Below, piece by piece: positions 17,088-25,575 of a stretch of 64,000 nt of DNA. The notes under the pieces were generated by a model. It saw only the letters and a program-made list of their open reading frames with translations. It did not search any database and had not been told where the DNA came from. Each line of letters opens with the position of its first letter. Position 1 is the first letter of the stretch. The DNA is from Dongia_B soli (GTDB lineage: Bacteria > Pseudomonadota > Alphaproteobacteria > Dongiales > Dongiaceae): NCBI RefSeq assembly GCF_034044715.1, contig NZ_JAXCLW010000003.1:515531-579530 (forward strand). The letters run 5' to 3'. The translations under genes were made by a program, and so were the position numbers.

Positions 17088-17323
17088 CAATAGGCGCAAT
17101 CGAACAGGCAATAATTGGTCAGCAGGATCTTGAGCAAAGACACGCAGCGCCCATCGGGCGTATAGGCATGACAAATCCCCCATGCCGTTGGTCGATCCCA
17201 ACCCAGCCTTGTCGGTTGCGGAAGAGCTTTGTTGCGCCGCACCGCGCCCGACGAGGCGCAGGACGCATCATACTTTGCTGCGTCAGCAAGAATTCGGGGC
17301 TTTTTGCTCAGCGCTTCGTCCAT
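17088..17323 (-). pseudogene. Truncated second copy of the radical-SAM repair gene
   Basis: Encodes only about the first 79 residues of the radical-SAM protein and ends in the cluster motif CLFDCAYC, after which similarity to 14,613-15,839 stops. DNA similarity to 15,604-15,878 covers about 275 bases, including upstream sequence, and I judge it at roughly 80-85% by eye. Two compensating frameshifts alter residues about 30-48: an extra C occurs in the CCCCC run near 17,177, and the frame is restored upstream. No HhH domain or udgX copy follows. It is non-functional as an enzyme. Confidence 0.85.
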
Positions 17324-17333
17324 CAATGTTTAT

Positions 17334-17348
17334 GTTCACTATTGATTC
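17334..17348 (-). promoter_or_regulatory. Decayed SOS box in front of the truncated radical-SAM copy
   Basis: GTTCACTATTGATTC sits at the position equivalent to the intact SOS box at 15,848-15,862 and differs from GTTC-N7-GTTC by one base in the second half (ATTC). It supports common origin of the two copies and relaxed selection on this one. Confidence 0.55.
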
Positions 17349-17383
17349 CATCTGTCAATTCAAGAGGATGCATGCGTTTGCTG

Positions 17384-17860
17384 CTAGAATTGCGGCTTGG
17401 CGATCATCAACCAATACACAACAAGCAGCCCACCGAAGGCCGGCCAGCCCAGCAGGAACCACCAGCGCATCGTGCGTTGATAATCCGCGCTGAGTGAAGC
17501 CCCCGCCGCGGCCGCTCGCTGTGCCAGGCGTTGTGCCTTGATCTGGAGCCAGACGACAAGCGCCCAGCAGGCGAAGGCGAGCACATACAGGCAATAGGTA
17601 CAGATCAGCCAAGGTTCAGCCAATGACCAGCCGGCCTGATGCGCGAGCGCGATACCGCTGATCGGCTGAATGACGCCGCTGGACCCGGTGAAAATCCAGT
17701 CCGCCTTGACCACCATGCGCCCCACTCGAGCGATGGTAACTGGTTCACGGGTCAGATGTGCATTCCAGAAATACCATGCCGTTCCCGCGCCGAAGCCGAA
17801 GAGGACCGTGCTGCTCAATACATGGATCCATTTGAGCAGCAAATAGGGATCGATCGTCAT
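17384..17860 (-). CDS. DUF2269 family integral membrane protein
   Basis: A 158-residue membrane protein with four hydrophobic spans (about residues 7-28, 52-75, 83-106 and 132-153). The opening LLKWIHVLSSTVLFGFGAGT (about residues 8-27), with its conserved W-I-H and G-x-G-x-G pattern, marks the DUF2269 family. DUF2269 proteins have no firm function. The gene follows an SDR gene with a 4-base overlap (ATGA), and that partner carries its own C-terminal DoxX-like membrane part, so the two products may work together at the membrane. Confidence 0.8.
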   Translation of the reverse strand: MTIDPYLLLKWIHVLSSTVLFGFGAGTAWYFWNAHLTREPVTIARVGRMVVKADWIFTGSSGVIQPISGIALAHQAGWSLAEPWLICTYCLYVLAFACWALVVWLQIKAQRLAQRAAAAGASLSADYQRTMRWWFLLGWPAFGGLLVVYWLMIAKPQF

Positions 17861-19137
17861 CTCTTATCACCGATAGCGCCATGAACCAGGATGAGAATCA
17901 GGATGGGAAGGTTTTTCAGAAGCGGTCCCAAAGGATCGAGCCAAAGCGCCGGCAAAGCGAAGCCGATAAGGAGACTATAGCCCAGGACCACGATGAGCTG
18001 TGCCAGCGTCGAGCGGCGCGCCGATCGATCGATGAGGACGAAGATTGCCAGACAGAGGTCGAGCAGGCTGCTGCCGATCCGCAACGGCTCCGCCAATGCC
18101 ATGGGCCATCCCAGCGCCGATACCAATTCGGTTGTCTTCGCTGCGCCGGTAGTGAGGCCAAGGATCGCGGAGGCAACCCATAATAGAGCGAGAACAGCCG
18201 TGATGGCAGGTACGAGGAAGAACAGCCTTGCGTGCCAGCGGTCCTGTACCTGCGCCGGCCGCGCCGTCAGCACGGCGTCCAGTGAACGGGGCTCGAAACC
18301 GATCGCCTGGGCAAAGGCGACACTGTCTCCGGCATTGCCGGCAATCATCTGGGCCAAGCTGTTGGTCGCAATTGGGCCATCGCCAAGCCAGTCGCCGATG
18401 CGACCGAGGAGCCTCATGAGCGGCATCGGCACCTTTACGAAATAAGCAGGGCCTAATCCCAGCCATGCTCGATAGCGCATCAACAATCTGCGCAGCGTCA
18501 AAGTCTCGGGACCGACCGGTTCCAGAACGCGCCCCGCAAAGTCGTCCTCTTCGCAGATCCGCCGGACAGTGTGCGCGAGATCGGATAGATGGATGGGCGT
18601 GAAGGCGAAATCGCCCGCTCCGGGAACGGGCATGAGCCAGGGCAAGCCAGCCATGCCGCGCAGCAGCGAAGTGCCGCCATAGCTCCCATCGCCATAGACA
18701 AGTGACGGGCGCAAGATGGTCCAATTGAGACCGCTGCGCCGAAGCAGCTCCTCCCCCGCCAATTTGGTTTTCGCGTAATCTGTCTCCACATCCGGACGCG
18801 CACTGATGGCCGAGATGAGGATGACCCGCTTCACGCCGGCAGCCTCGGCGGCCGTATAGAGGGCGCGCGGCATATCAACATGGAGCCGCTGCATGTCCCG
18901 ACCGCGCAGGATGCCGGCCGCGTTCACGATCACGTCGATGCCCGCCAGTAGCGGCGCCCAATCATCAGGCTGGATGGCCTTGGCGAGATCCAGCTCAAGG
19001 ACTGACATGCCGGCGATGGCTCCCCGAAGGCGGCGTTCATGCCGCGCAGTCGCTACCACTTGATGTCCATTGCCGATCAGCTCCGCTACAAGATGCCGGC
19101 CAATGAAGCCGCCACCACCAAGAACCAGGATACGCAT
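17857..19137 (-). CDS. NmrA-like SDR oxidoreductase with C-terminal DoxX-like membrane domain
   Basis: An atypical SDR of about 426 residues. The N-terminal NAD(P)-binding domain has ILVLGGGGFIGRHLVAEL (residues 3-20), an NAAGILRG block (about 74-81) and DYAKTKLAGEELL, where the Tyr-x-x-x-Lys pair is partly kept. The last ~120 residues hold four hydrophobic helices ending in a DoxX/SURF4-like segment. The fusion occurs in proteins annotated as SDR or complex-I-associated NDUFA9-like, with unclear chemistry. I use the ATG at 19,137, because the upstream frame overlaps a degraded guaA remnant and reads as non-coding. The gene leads a two-gene unit with DUF2269. Confidence 0.83.
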   Translation of the reverse strand: MRILVLGGGGFIGRHLVAELIGNGHQVVATARHERRLRGAIAGMSVLELDLAKAIQPDDWAPLLAGIDVIVNAAGILRGRDMQRLHVDMPRALYTAAEAAGVKRVILISAISARPDVETDYAKTKLAGEELLRRSGLNWTILRPSLVYGDGSYGGTSLLRGMAGLPWLMPVPGAGDFAFTPIHLSDLAHTVRRICEEDDFAGRVLEPVGPETLTLRRLLMRYRAWLGLGPAYFVKVPMPLMRLLGRIGDWLGDGPIATNSLAQMIAGNAGDSVAFAQAIGFEPRSLDAVLTARPAQVQDRWHARLFFLVPAITAVLALLWVASAILGLTTGAAKTTELVSALGWPMALAEPLRIGSSLLDLCLAIFVLIDRSARRSTLAQLIVVLGYSLLIGFALPALWLDPLGPLLKNLPILILILVHGAIGDKR

Positions 19138-19217
19138 CACCGGATACCCATTGCTGAAGCTTCTCCTAACTGAGGTTGGCCAACCTGCCCACCCGTCTGT
19201 TCGGGCGACTACGAAGA

Positions 19218-19313
19218 GTAGTCGTAGACGACGCAGTTTATGCTGCACACGACATCAACGATGCGCTTCGCTATATGGCCAAGGGTGGTTGGTTCGAACG
19301 ATAGAATCCGCCC
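19218..19313 (-). pseudogene. Degraded remnant of the guaA 3' end
   Basis: The block GTAGTCGTAGACGACGC at 19,218-19,234 is identical to 22,031-22,047 near the 3' end of the intact guaA gene. The next ~80 bases align colinearly with guaA 22,048-22,127, sharing ATGATGCG-, GGTTCGAA- and ATAGAA-TCCGCC-like blocks. In guaA this segment encodes the C-terminal ...NRVVYDYTS... region; the remnant reads NCVVYDYSS followed by a stop. Weaker likeness continues downstream towards the guaA stop. It is in the same orientation as guaA, 2.8 kb away. Confidence 0.75.
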
Positions 19314-19347
19314 TCAAGCTGCCTTCACCTCGTCTTAAGGCGCTATG

Positions 19348-20976
19348 CTAACCGCTCGGATGCAGCCCCGGCGCTTCCTGGCCCGTCCGGGCCACGTATT
19401 CGGTGTAGCCGCCGCTGAACTGATGAACGCCCTCGGGCGTCAGTTCCAGCACGCGGTTTGAGAGGGCGGCCAGGAAGTGGCGGTCATGGGAGACGAAGAG
19501 CATGGTGCCTTCGAATTCCGCCAGCGCCGCGACCAGCATCTCCTTGGTCGCCATGTCCAGGTGGTTGGTCGGTTCGTCGAGCACCAGGAAGTTCGGCGGG
19601 TCGAACAGCATCTTGGCCATGACCAGGCGCGCCTTCTCGCCGCCGGAGAGCACACGGCAGGGCTTTTCGACATCGTCGCCGGAGAAGCCGAAGCAACCGG
19701 CGAGGGTGCGCAGGACGCCTTGCCCGGCCTGCGGGAAGGAGGCGTCCAGCGAGTCGAAAACCGTATCCTCGCCGTCCAGCAGATCCATGGAATGCTGCGC
19801 GAAATAGCCCATCTTGACACTGGCGCCGATGGTCACCGTGCCCTGGTCGGGGCCGGTGGCCCCCGCCACCAGCTTCAGCAGCGTCGACTTCCCGGCACCA
19901 TTGGCGCCCAGCACGCACCAGCGTTCCCTGCGGCGCAGCTGGAAATCGAGTCCGGCATAGATCGGCTTGCTGCCATAGCCCTTATGCACATTCCTGAGGC
20001 TCGCTACGTCCTCACCCGAACGCGGCGGTGTGCGGAATTCGAACTGAATGGACTGGCGTCGCCGGGGCGGTTCCACCCGCTCGATCTTGTCCAGCTTCTT
20101 CACGCGGCTCTGCACCTGTGCCGCATGAGAGGCGCGCGCCTTGAAGCGCTCGATGAACTTGATCTCCTTGGCGAGCATCGCTTGCTGGCGCTCATATGCC
20201 GCCTGGCGCTGCCTCTCGCCCAGCGCCCGTTGCTGATCGTAGAAATCGAGATCGCCCGAATAGGTGGTGAGCGAGCCGCCGTCGATCTCCACCACCTTGC
20301 CGATGATGCGGTTCATGAAGGCGCGGTCATGCGAGGTCATCAGCAAGGCGCCATCATAGCTTTTGAGGAAGTTCTCCAGCCAGATCAGGCTTTCGAGGTC
20401 GAGATGGTTGCTGGGCTCGTCGAGCAACATGCCATCGGGCCGCATCAGCAGGATGCGGGCGAGCGCCACGCGCATCTTCCAGCCGCCGGAGAGCAGGCCG
20501 ACATCGGCATCCATGCGTTCCTGGCTGAAGCTGAGGCCCGCCAGCACTTCGCGCGCCCGGGCCTCCAGCGCATAGCCATCCAGTTCCTCGAAGCGCCCCT
20601 GCACCTCGCCATAGCGCTCGACAATGGCGTCCATGTCGCCGGCCTGGTCTGGATCGACCATCGCGGCTTCGAGCTTCGCCATTTCGGTGGCCAGCGCACT
20701 GACCGGCCCGACCCCATCCATCACCGCGGCGACCGCGCTCTGGCCGGACATCTCGCCAACATCCTGGCTGAAATAGCCGATCGTCATGCCGGGATCGATC
20801 GACACCTGGCCATCGTCGGGCCGGTCCTCGCCAGTGATCATGCGGAAAAGCGTCGTCTTGCCGGCGCCATTCGGCCCGACAAGTCCCACCTTCTCCCCTT
20901 TCTGGATGCCCATCGATGCGTCGATGAACAGGATCTGATGGCCGTTCTGCTTGCTGATGTTATCGAGACGAATCAT
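19348..20976 (-). CDS. ABC-F family ATPase (ribosome-associated type)
   Basis: A soluble protein of 542 residues with two ABC ATPase domains and no membrane domain, the ABC-F layout. Walker A motifs are GPNGAGKTT (about residue 35) and GANGAGKST (about 349). ABC signatures are LLSGGWKMRVALAR and VLSGGEKARLVMAK. Walker B ends are LLDEPSNHLDLESLIWLE and VLDEPTNHLDMATKE, and a charged linker (about 235-300) separates the domains. ABC-F proteins act on the ribosome (EttA, Uup and YbiT types), and some protect against antibiotics. Subfamily is uncertain; YbiT/Uup-like is most likely. I use the ATG at 20,976 (MIRLDNIS). It stands alone between a guaA remnant and a HEPN-like gene. Confidence 0.92.
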   Translation of the reverse strand: MIRLDNISKQNGHQILFIDASMGIQKGEKVGLVGPNGAGKTTLFRMITGEDRPDDGQVSIDPGMTIGYFSQDVGEMSGQSAVAAVMDGVGPVSALATEMAKLEAAMVDPDQAGDMDAIVERYGEVQGRFEELDGYALEARAREVLAGLSFSQERMDADVGLLSGGWKMRVALARILLMRPDGMLLDEPSNHLDLESLIWLENFLKSYDGALLMTSHDRAFMNRIIGKVVEIDGGSLTTYSGDLDFYDQQRALGERQRQAAYERQQAMLAKEIKFIERFKARASHAAQVQSRVKKLDKIERVEPPRRRQSIQFEFRTPPRSGEDVASLRNVHKGYGSKPIYAGLDFQLRRRERWCVLGANGAGKSTLLKLVAGATGPDQGTVTIGASVKMGYFAQHSMDLLDGEDTVFDSLDASFPQAGQGVLRTLAGCFGFSGDDVEKPCRVLSGGEKARLVMAKMLFDPPNFLVLDEPTNHLDMATKEMLVAALAEFEGTMLFVSHDRHFLAALSNRVLELTPEGVHQFSGGYTEYVARTGQEAPGLHPSG

Positions 20977-21242
20977 AAAACCGCTGGTCCACTCACTTCC
21001 ACGCACCTCTCCCCACTCTATATTTCAGAGCCGGTATAACGATCTGATTTTATGTGGAGCTCTTGGCCACGATAGCCAAAGTGCCCCCTAACGTGCCATA
21101 AAAAACTACCGTGCATGTTCAAGGGAATTGATCAAATTTTGACTCGATTTCGGCACCTATCGGGAGAGCGATTGCCGTTCGATAGCACAAGTATCCGAGC
21201 GGCGTAGCTGAAGCAGGCTTCAGGAAATACCGAGAGGTTTGG

Positions 21243-21860
21243 ATGTCGAACAGCGAAGACGAGGAGATCGCGCTTTACGACGCGTTTGTCCGCGATCCTG
21301 ACACACGGCTGATCGCGCCAGCATCAGACAGCGCGCCGAGCGTGGAGTTCAAGTTCGGTGGCGGCTGGCGAGAGTGCCGAATCTGGCAAGGCTACTTTGA
21401 TGCCAGTCTTATCCTACTTGAGGAGGTCCTGCATCGGGCTCCACGGGCCGACAACCTAATTTTCCCGGCTTTGTTCAACCTTCGCCACGCTTTGGAAGTC
21501 GCCCTCAAATGGCACATCCGATATGCGGGCGGAACCATTCCCAAACGCGCTGGACATGACCTTGACGTGCTAATCGAAGCCTTCCGGCAAACAGCCTGCG
21601 ATTTGCACGATGAGGCGAACTACATCTCAGACTACGCGTTGGAACGCATCTACGAACTTGCCTCGATTGATCCTCGTTCCGTAACGTTCAGATATTCCGC
21701 CGAGACAGACGGCTCGCTCATCGAAATCGCTCCAGAACGGTGGAACCTCCGTCGCCTTTGTTTCACGGTTGACGAACTATTGCTCTGGTTCGATGGACTG
21801 TCAGGGAAGATCGATCTAAGCCGAGACGAAGAATACCAAGCTTACCTACGTGATGGCTGA
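21243..21860 (+). CDS. Hypothetical protein, possibly HEPN-like
   Basis: A 205-residue acidic, cytosolic, largely helical protein. The segment PALFNLRHALEVALKWHI (about residues 76-93) resembles the helix found in HEPN-like proteins of mobile regions, where an Arg-His pair lies in a long amphipathic helix, but the spacing does not fit a canonical R-x4-6-H ribonuclease motif. A second conserved-looking stretch is KRAGHDLDVLIEAF (about 101-114). It is the only plus-strand gene between the ABC-F gene and guaA, in the interval bounded by a guaA 3'-end remnant and guaA itself. No nucleotidyltransferase (MNT) partner is next to it. Its function is unknown. Confidence 0.6.
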   Translation: MSNSEDEEIALYDAFVRDPDTRLIAPASDSAPSVEFKFGGGWRECRIWQGYFDASLILLEEVLHRAPRADNLIFPALFNLRHALEVALKWHIRYAGGTIPKRAGHDLDVLIEAFRQTACDLHDEANYISDYALERIYELASIDPRSVTFRYSAETDGSLIEIAPERWNLRRLCFTVDELLLWFDGLSGKIDLSRDEEYQAYLRDG

Positions 21861-21893
21861 CGGGAATCTGCCATTACAAATGGCGGACCGAAT

Positions 21894-21910
21894 CGCCGCC
21901 GATGGCGGCG
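21894..21910. other. Perfect short hairpin between convergent genes
   Basis: CGCCGCC-GAT-GGCGGCG forms a 7-bp stem with a 3-base loop in the gap between the HEPN-like gene and guaA, which converge here. No T-run follows on either strand, so a rho-independent terminator is doubtful. Confidence 0.3.
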
Positions 21911-21994
21911 AGGTGCTGGCAAAGACTACCGTTGTGCTCAGCGATCCTCTATTTTCCTGCGCTATTCTCCTCCAGAGCCCCTCTCCGGTCCCCC

Positions 21995-23542
21995 TTATTC
22001 CCACTCAATCGTTCCCGGCGGCTTCGAGGTGTAGTCGTAGACGACGCGGTTGATGCCCTTGACCTCGTTGATGATGCGAGTGGCGACGCGGCCCAGGAAG
22101 GCGGGTTCGAAGGGATAGAAATCCGCCGTCATGCCGTCGGTCGAGGTGACGGCGCGCAAGGCGCAGACATAATCGTATGTACGGCCATCGCCCATGACGC
22201 CGACGGTCTTCACCGGCAGGAGCACGGCGAAGGCTTGCCAGATCTCGTCGTAGAGGCCGGCCTTGTCGATCGCGTCGAGATAGACGGCATCGGCCTTGCG
22301 GAGGATGTCGAGCTTTTCGCGGGTGATCTCGCCGGGGACGCGGATGGCGAGGCCCGGGCCGGGGAAGGGATGGCGGCGGATCATCTTTTCCGGCAGGCCC
22401 AGTTCGCGGCCGAGCTTGCGGACCTCATCCTTGAAGAGCTCGCGCAAAGGCTCCACCAGCTTCATGTTCATGCGTTCCGGCAGGCCGCCGACATTGTGAT
22501 GGCTCTTGATCGTCACGCTGGGGCCGCCGGTGAAGGAGACGCTTTCGATCACATCGGGATAGAGCGTGCCCTGGGCCAGGAAATCGGCGCCGCCGATCTT
22601 CTTTGCCTCCTCCTCGAAGACCTGGATGAACAGGCGGCCGATGGTCTTGCGCTTCACTTCCGGATCGGTGACGCCGTCGAGCTGACCCAGGAAGAGATCG
22701 GAGGCATCGCGATGCACCAGCGGGATGTTGTAATGGTCGCGGAACAGCGCCACCACCTGTTCCGCCTCGCCCTGGCGCAGCAAACCGTGATCGACGAAGA
22801 TGCAGGTGAGCTGATCGCCGATCGCCTCGTGAATGAGCACGGCGGCGACCGAGGAATCGACACCGCCGGAGAGGCCGCAGATCACGCGGCCGCTCCCGAC
22901 CTGATGGCGGATCTTCGAGATCTCAGCATCGCGGAAGGCGGCCATGGTCCAGTCGCCCTTGCAGCCGCAGATCTGGTGCACGAAATTCGACAGCAGCTTC
23001 GCGCCGGCCGGGGTATGCACCACTTCGGGGTGGAACTGCACGCCATACATGCGGCGCGTGTCATTGGCGATGGCGGCGAAAGGCGCGCCGTCGCTGATCG
23101 CCACGACATGGAAGCCGTCGGGCAGGCGCACGACACGGTCGCCATGGCTCATCCAGACCTGGTCGCTGCCGCCCTTCGCCCAGACGCCGTCGAAGAGCTG
23201 GCAATCTTCGGTGATGTTGAGCTGGGCGCGGCCGAATTCGCGATGATCAGAGCCGGCGACTTCGCCGCCAAGCTGGGCGCACATCGTCTGCTGGCCATAG
23301 CAGATGCCGAGCACTGGCACCTGCATTTCCCAGACGATGTCGGGGGCGCGCGGGCCGTCGACCGTCGTCACCGAATGGGGACTGCCGGAAAGGATGACGC
23401 CTTTTGGTGCGAAATCGGCGATGCGCTGGGTATCGGTGTTGAAGGGGACGACCTCGCAATAGACGCCGGCCTCGCGCACGCGGCGGGCGATCAGCTGGGT
23501 CACCTGGGAGCCGAAATCGAGGATGAGAATGCGCTCTGTCAT
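21995..23542 (-). CDS. guaA: GMP synthase (glutamine-hydrolysing)
   Basis: Converts XMP to GMP using glutamine and ATP, the last step of guanine nucleotide synthesis. The N-terminal class I amidotransferase has the nucleophile C81 in GICYGQQT and the His/Glu pair in FHPE (H171, E173). The ATP-pyrophosphatase P-loop is GLSGGVDSS (about residues 223-231). The C-terminal dimerisation domain ends KPPGTIEWE as in other GuaA proteins. The 515 residues are normal and complete. The IMP dehydrogenase gene guaB lies 2 kb upstream on the same strand, separated by rsmB and a GNAT gene. The 3' end of guaA is a known integration hotspot for genomic islands, and a degraded copy of that end lies at 19.2 kb. 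Confidence 0.97.
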   Translation of the reverse strand: MTERILILDFGSQVTQLIARRVREAGVYCEVVPFNTDTQRIADFAPKGVILSGSPHSVTTVDGPRAPDIVWEMQVPVLGICYGQQTMCAQLGGEVAGSDHREFGRAQLNITEDCQLFDGVWAKGGSDQVWMSHGDRVVRLPDGFHVVAISDGAPFAAIANDTRRMYGVQFHPEVVHTPAGAKLLSNFVHQICGCKGDWTMAAFRDAEISKIRHQVGSGRVICGLSGGVDSSVAAVLIHEAIGDQLTCIFVDHGLLRQGEAEQVVALFRDHYNIPLVHRDASDLFLGQLDGVTDPEVKRKTIGRLFIQVFEEEAKKIGGADFLAQGTLYPDVIESVSFTGGPSVTIKSHHNVGGLPERMNMKLVEPLRELFKDEVRKLGRELGLPEKMIRRHPFPGPGLAIRVPGEITREKLDILRKADAVYLDAIDKAGLYDEIWQAFAVLLPVKTVGVMGDGRTYDYVCALRAVTSTDGMTADFYPFEPAFLGRVATRIINEVKGINRVVYDYTSKPPGTIEWE

Positions 23543-23607
23543 ATCGCTTCCGTATCTCTTTATACCTTGTGGCGCCCATCCCTATCGGACGAGAGACGCG
23601 GCGCCGG

Positions 23608-24201
23608 TTAGGCCGTATCGGCCCTGTTTGCGGTGTTCGTAGCGCCTTCACAGGCGGCAATCAATGAATTGAGATCGTCCCAGCCATAGGCGATATCCGC
23701 CTGGCCCTCGTCCCAGCCTTCAGCAACAACCCGCCCGCCGATGCGGTCATAGAAGCCGCGAAAGGCATTGTCCTTGAAAGCCCATAATACCAATGATTTG
23801 GCGCCCGCTGCCTGGAACCGCCGGGCAAGCGCGGCGGTTAACAGCCGGCCGAGGCCTTTGCCCTGCGCCGATTGCCGGCAATGCAGGATGTAAAGCTCCG
23901 AATCGAAGCCATCCAGCGAGCCGGAAGTCATGTCATGGGGCAGGACGGGGCCGCCATAGACCATGCCTTGGACGGCAGTGCTGCTGTCACCGAGCGCTGG
24001 ATCGCAGCCGACCAACACTGTGACGGCCGGATCGGCGATGCGCGCCTGCCAGTAAGCGATGCGCTTCTCGGCGCTCTTTTCCGCCAGAGCTTCCGGCGTG
24101 ATGAAATGGCCATAGGCCTGGAGCCAGCCGCGTTCGTGAATCTCGGCAATGACGGGGGCATCTTCCAAAACGGCATCGCGGATCACGTAGCTGCCGCTCA
24201 C
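23608..24201 (-). CDS. GNAT-family N-acetyltransferase
   Basis: A 197-residue acetyltransferase of the GNAT fold. The acetyl-CoA-binding motif A is visible as LHCRQSAQGKGLGRLLTAAL (Q-x-x-G-x-G/A, about residues 110-129), followed by LVLWAFKDNAFRGFYDRIGG (motif B, about 142-161), where the Tyr often acts as general acid. The N-terminus (YVIRDAVLEDAPVIAEIHERGW) is the usual beta-1/alpha-1. The substrate is unknown. The start overlaps the rsmB stop by 4 bases (ATGA), so it is coupled to rsmB. Confidence 0.87.
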   Translation of the reverse strand: MSGSYVIRDAVLEDAPVIAEIHERGWLQAYGHFITPEALAEKSAEKRIAYWQARIADPAVTVLVGCDPALGDSSTAVQGMVYGGPVLPHDMTSGSLDGFDSELYILHCRQSAQGKGLGRLLTAALARRFQAAGAKSLVLWAFKDNAFRGFYDRIGGRVVAEGWDEGQADIAYGWDDLNSLIAACEGATNTANRADTA

Positions 24202-25550
24202 GCCGCCTCCGTTCCCGCCGGCACGGCTGCGCGTCGCTGGAACACAGCGGTGAAGAAGCCATCCGTGCCGTTGCGCGCCGGTGTCAGCGACAATGTCTCG
24301 CCTGCGACCGGACAGGCCGTGCCGATCGCCTCGCCCCAGACTTGCTGCAGCGGCACGAGCTCGAAATCCGGCAGGTGTTCGGCGATCCAGGCAAGATGAT
24401 GCGTGTTCTCCACCGGCAGCAGCGAACAGGTCGCATAGATCAGGCGGCCGCCCGGCTTCACCAGGCGCGCGGCACTTTCCAGGATGCGGCGCTGCAATGC
24501 CGCCAACTCATCGATATCACCGGGCTTGAGGCGCCAGCGCGCATCGGGATTTCGCCGCCAGGTGCCGGTGCCGGAACAGGGCGCATCGACCAGCACGCGG
24601 TCGAAGCTGCCGGCATGGCGCTTCACCCAGGGATCGCGTTCAGAGCTCAAGCCCCGGCGCTCGACATTGAAGACACCGGCACGGGTCAGCCGCGTCGCCG
24701 CCCGGTCCACCCGGCCCTGCAACACGTCGCAGGCGATGAGCTTGCCCTTGTTCTGCATCTGCGCCGCCAGCGCCAGGGTCTTGCCACCGGCCCCGGCGCA
24801 GAAATCGACCACCCGCATGCCGGGCTTCGGATCGGCCAACAGCGCGACCAATTGCGAGCCCTCATCCTGCACCTCGATGAGGCCGGATCTGAAACTTTCC
24901 ATCGTCGCCAGCGGCGGGCGGCCCTTGACCCGCAGGCCAAGCGGCGAGAGCGCCGTCGGTGCGGCTTCGACACCGTCGCGCGCCAGAGCGGCGAGGGCCT
25001 GATCGCGCGTCGCCTTCAGCGCATTGACGCGCAAATCCGTCGCCGCTTCATCCAGCGTCGCCGACATTTCCTTTTCGAGATCGGCGCCGAAGACATCGAC
25101 CAGTTGATCATTGATCCAGTCGGGATATTCCAGGCGCACAGATTGCGGCTGCTCCGGCGCATTGAGCGGCTGATCCGCCAAAGACTTCACCAAGCGCCGC
25201 TCCTGCTGGTCGAGCATCGCCGGGCGATACTGGCCGCCATCGAAACTGCCGGCGACACGGTCGGCCGACCAGCCGTCGATCAGCAGCAGCTTGGCGATCA
25301 CCCGCGCCCGTTCGATCGCAGCACGATCCGCATCCGCAAACGGAATGTCGATGCGCGCCAGCCACCAGTCGAGTGCTGCACGTCGGCGCAGCACGCCATA
25401 GGCATGGTCCAGCACCTCGCGGCGATCCTTGCCGCCAATATAGCGGCGGTTGCGGAAGTAAGCCGCGGCGGCGCGATCCGCCGGGGCGGTGCCGCCATGG
25501 ATCTCGCCGAGCAATTCGATCGCCGCCTGGATGCGGGCGCCGGGGGTCAT
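24198..25550 (-). CDS. rsmB: RsmB/NOP-family RNA m5C methyltransferase
   Basis: Likely the 16S rRNA cytosine-5 methyltransferase of the RsmB group. The N-terminal half has a NusB-like RNA-binding region, and the C-terminal half a SAM domain: VVDFCAGAGGKTLALAAQM (motif I), the catalytic-loop cysteine in DAPCSGTGTWRRNPD (about residue 320) and the second cysteine in ATCSLLPVEN (about residue 373). Both cysteines needed by the family are present. At 450 residues it is a little longer than E. coli RsmB. It lies between guaB and guaA with 25 bases to guaB, an arrangement common in alphaproteobacteria. The exact target base is inferred from the family. Confidence 0.88.
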   Translation of the reverse strand: MTPGARIQAAIELLGEIHGGTAPADRAAAAYFRNRRYIGGKDRREVLDHAYGVLRRRAALDWWLARIDIPFADADRAAIERARVIAKLLLIDGWSADRVAGSFDGGQYRPAMLDQQERRLVKSLADQPLNAPEQPQSVRLEYPDWINDQLVDVFGADLEKEMSATLDEAATDLRVNALKATRDQALAALARDGVEAAPTALSPLGLRVKGRPPLATMESFRSGLIEVQDEGSQLVALLADPKPGMRVVDFCAGAGGKTLALAAQMQNKGKLIACDVLQGRVDRAATRLTRAGVFNVERRGLSSERDPWVKRHAGSFDRVLVDAPCSGTGTWRRNPDARWRLKPGDIDELAALQRRILESAARLVKPGGRLIYATCSLLPVENTHHLAWIAEHLPDFELVPLQQVWGEAIGTACPVAGETLSLTPARNGTDGFFTAVFQRRAAVPAGTEAA

Positions 25551-25575
25551 GCGTCAGTTACTCCGTGACACCCGC

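Noticed and set aside
16945..17133. 62-codon plus-strand frame after the isochorismatase gene
   Set aside because: It runs into the antisense of the truncated radical-SAM copy and has no recognisable content.
19477..21039. 520-codon plus-strand frame opposite the ABC-F gene
   Set aside because: Antisense artefact of a GC-rich gene; the ABC-F motifs are on the minus strand.
21902..23611. 569-codon plus-strand frame opposite guaA
   Set aside because: Antisense artefact; guaA on the minus strand has all catalytic motifs.
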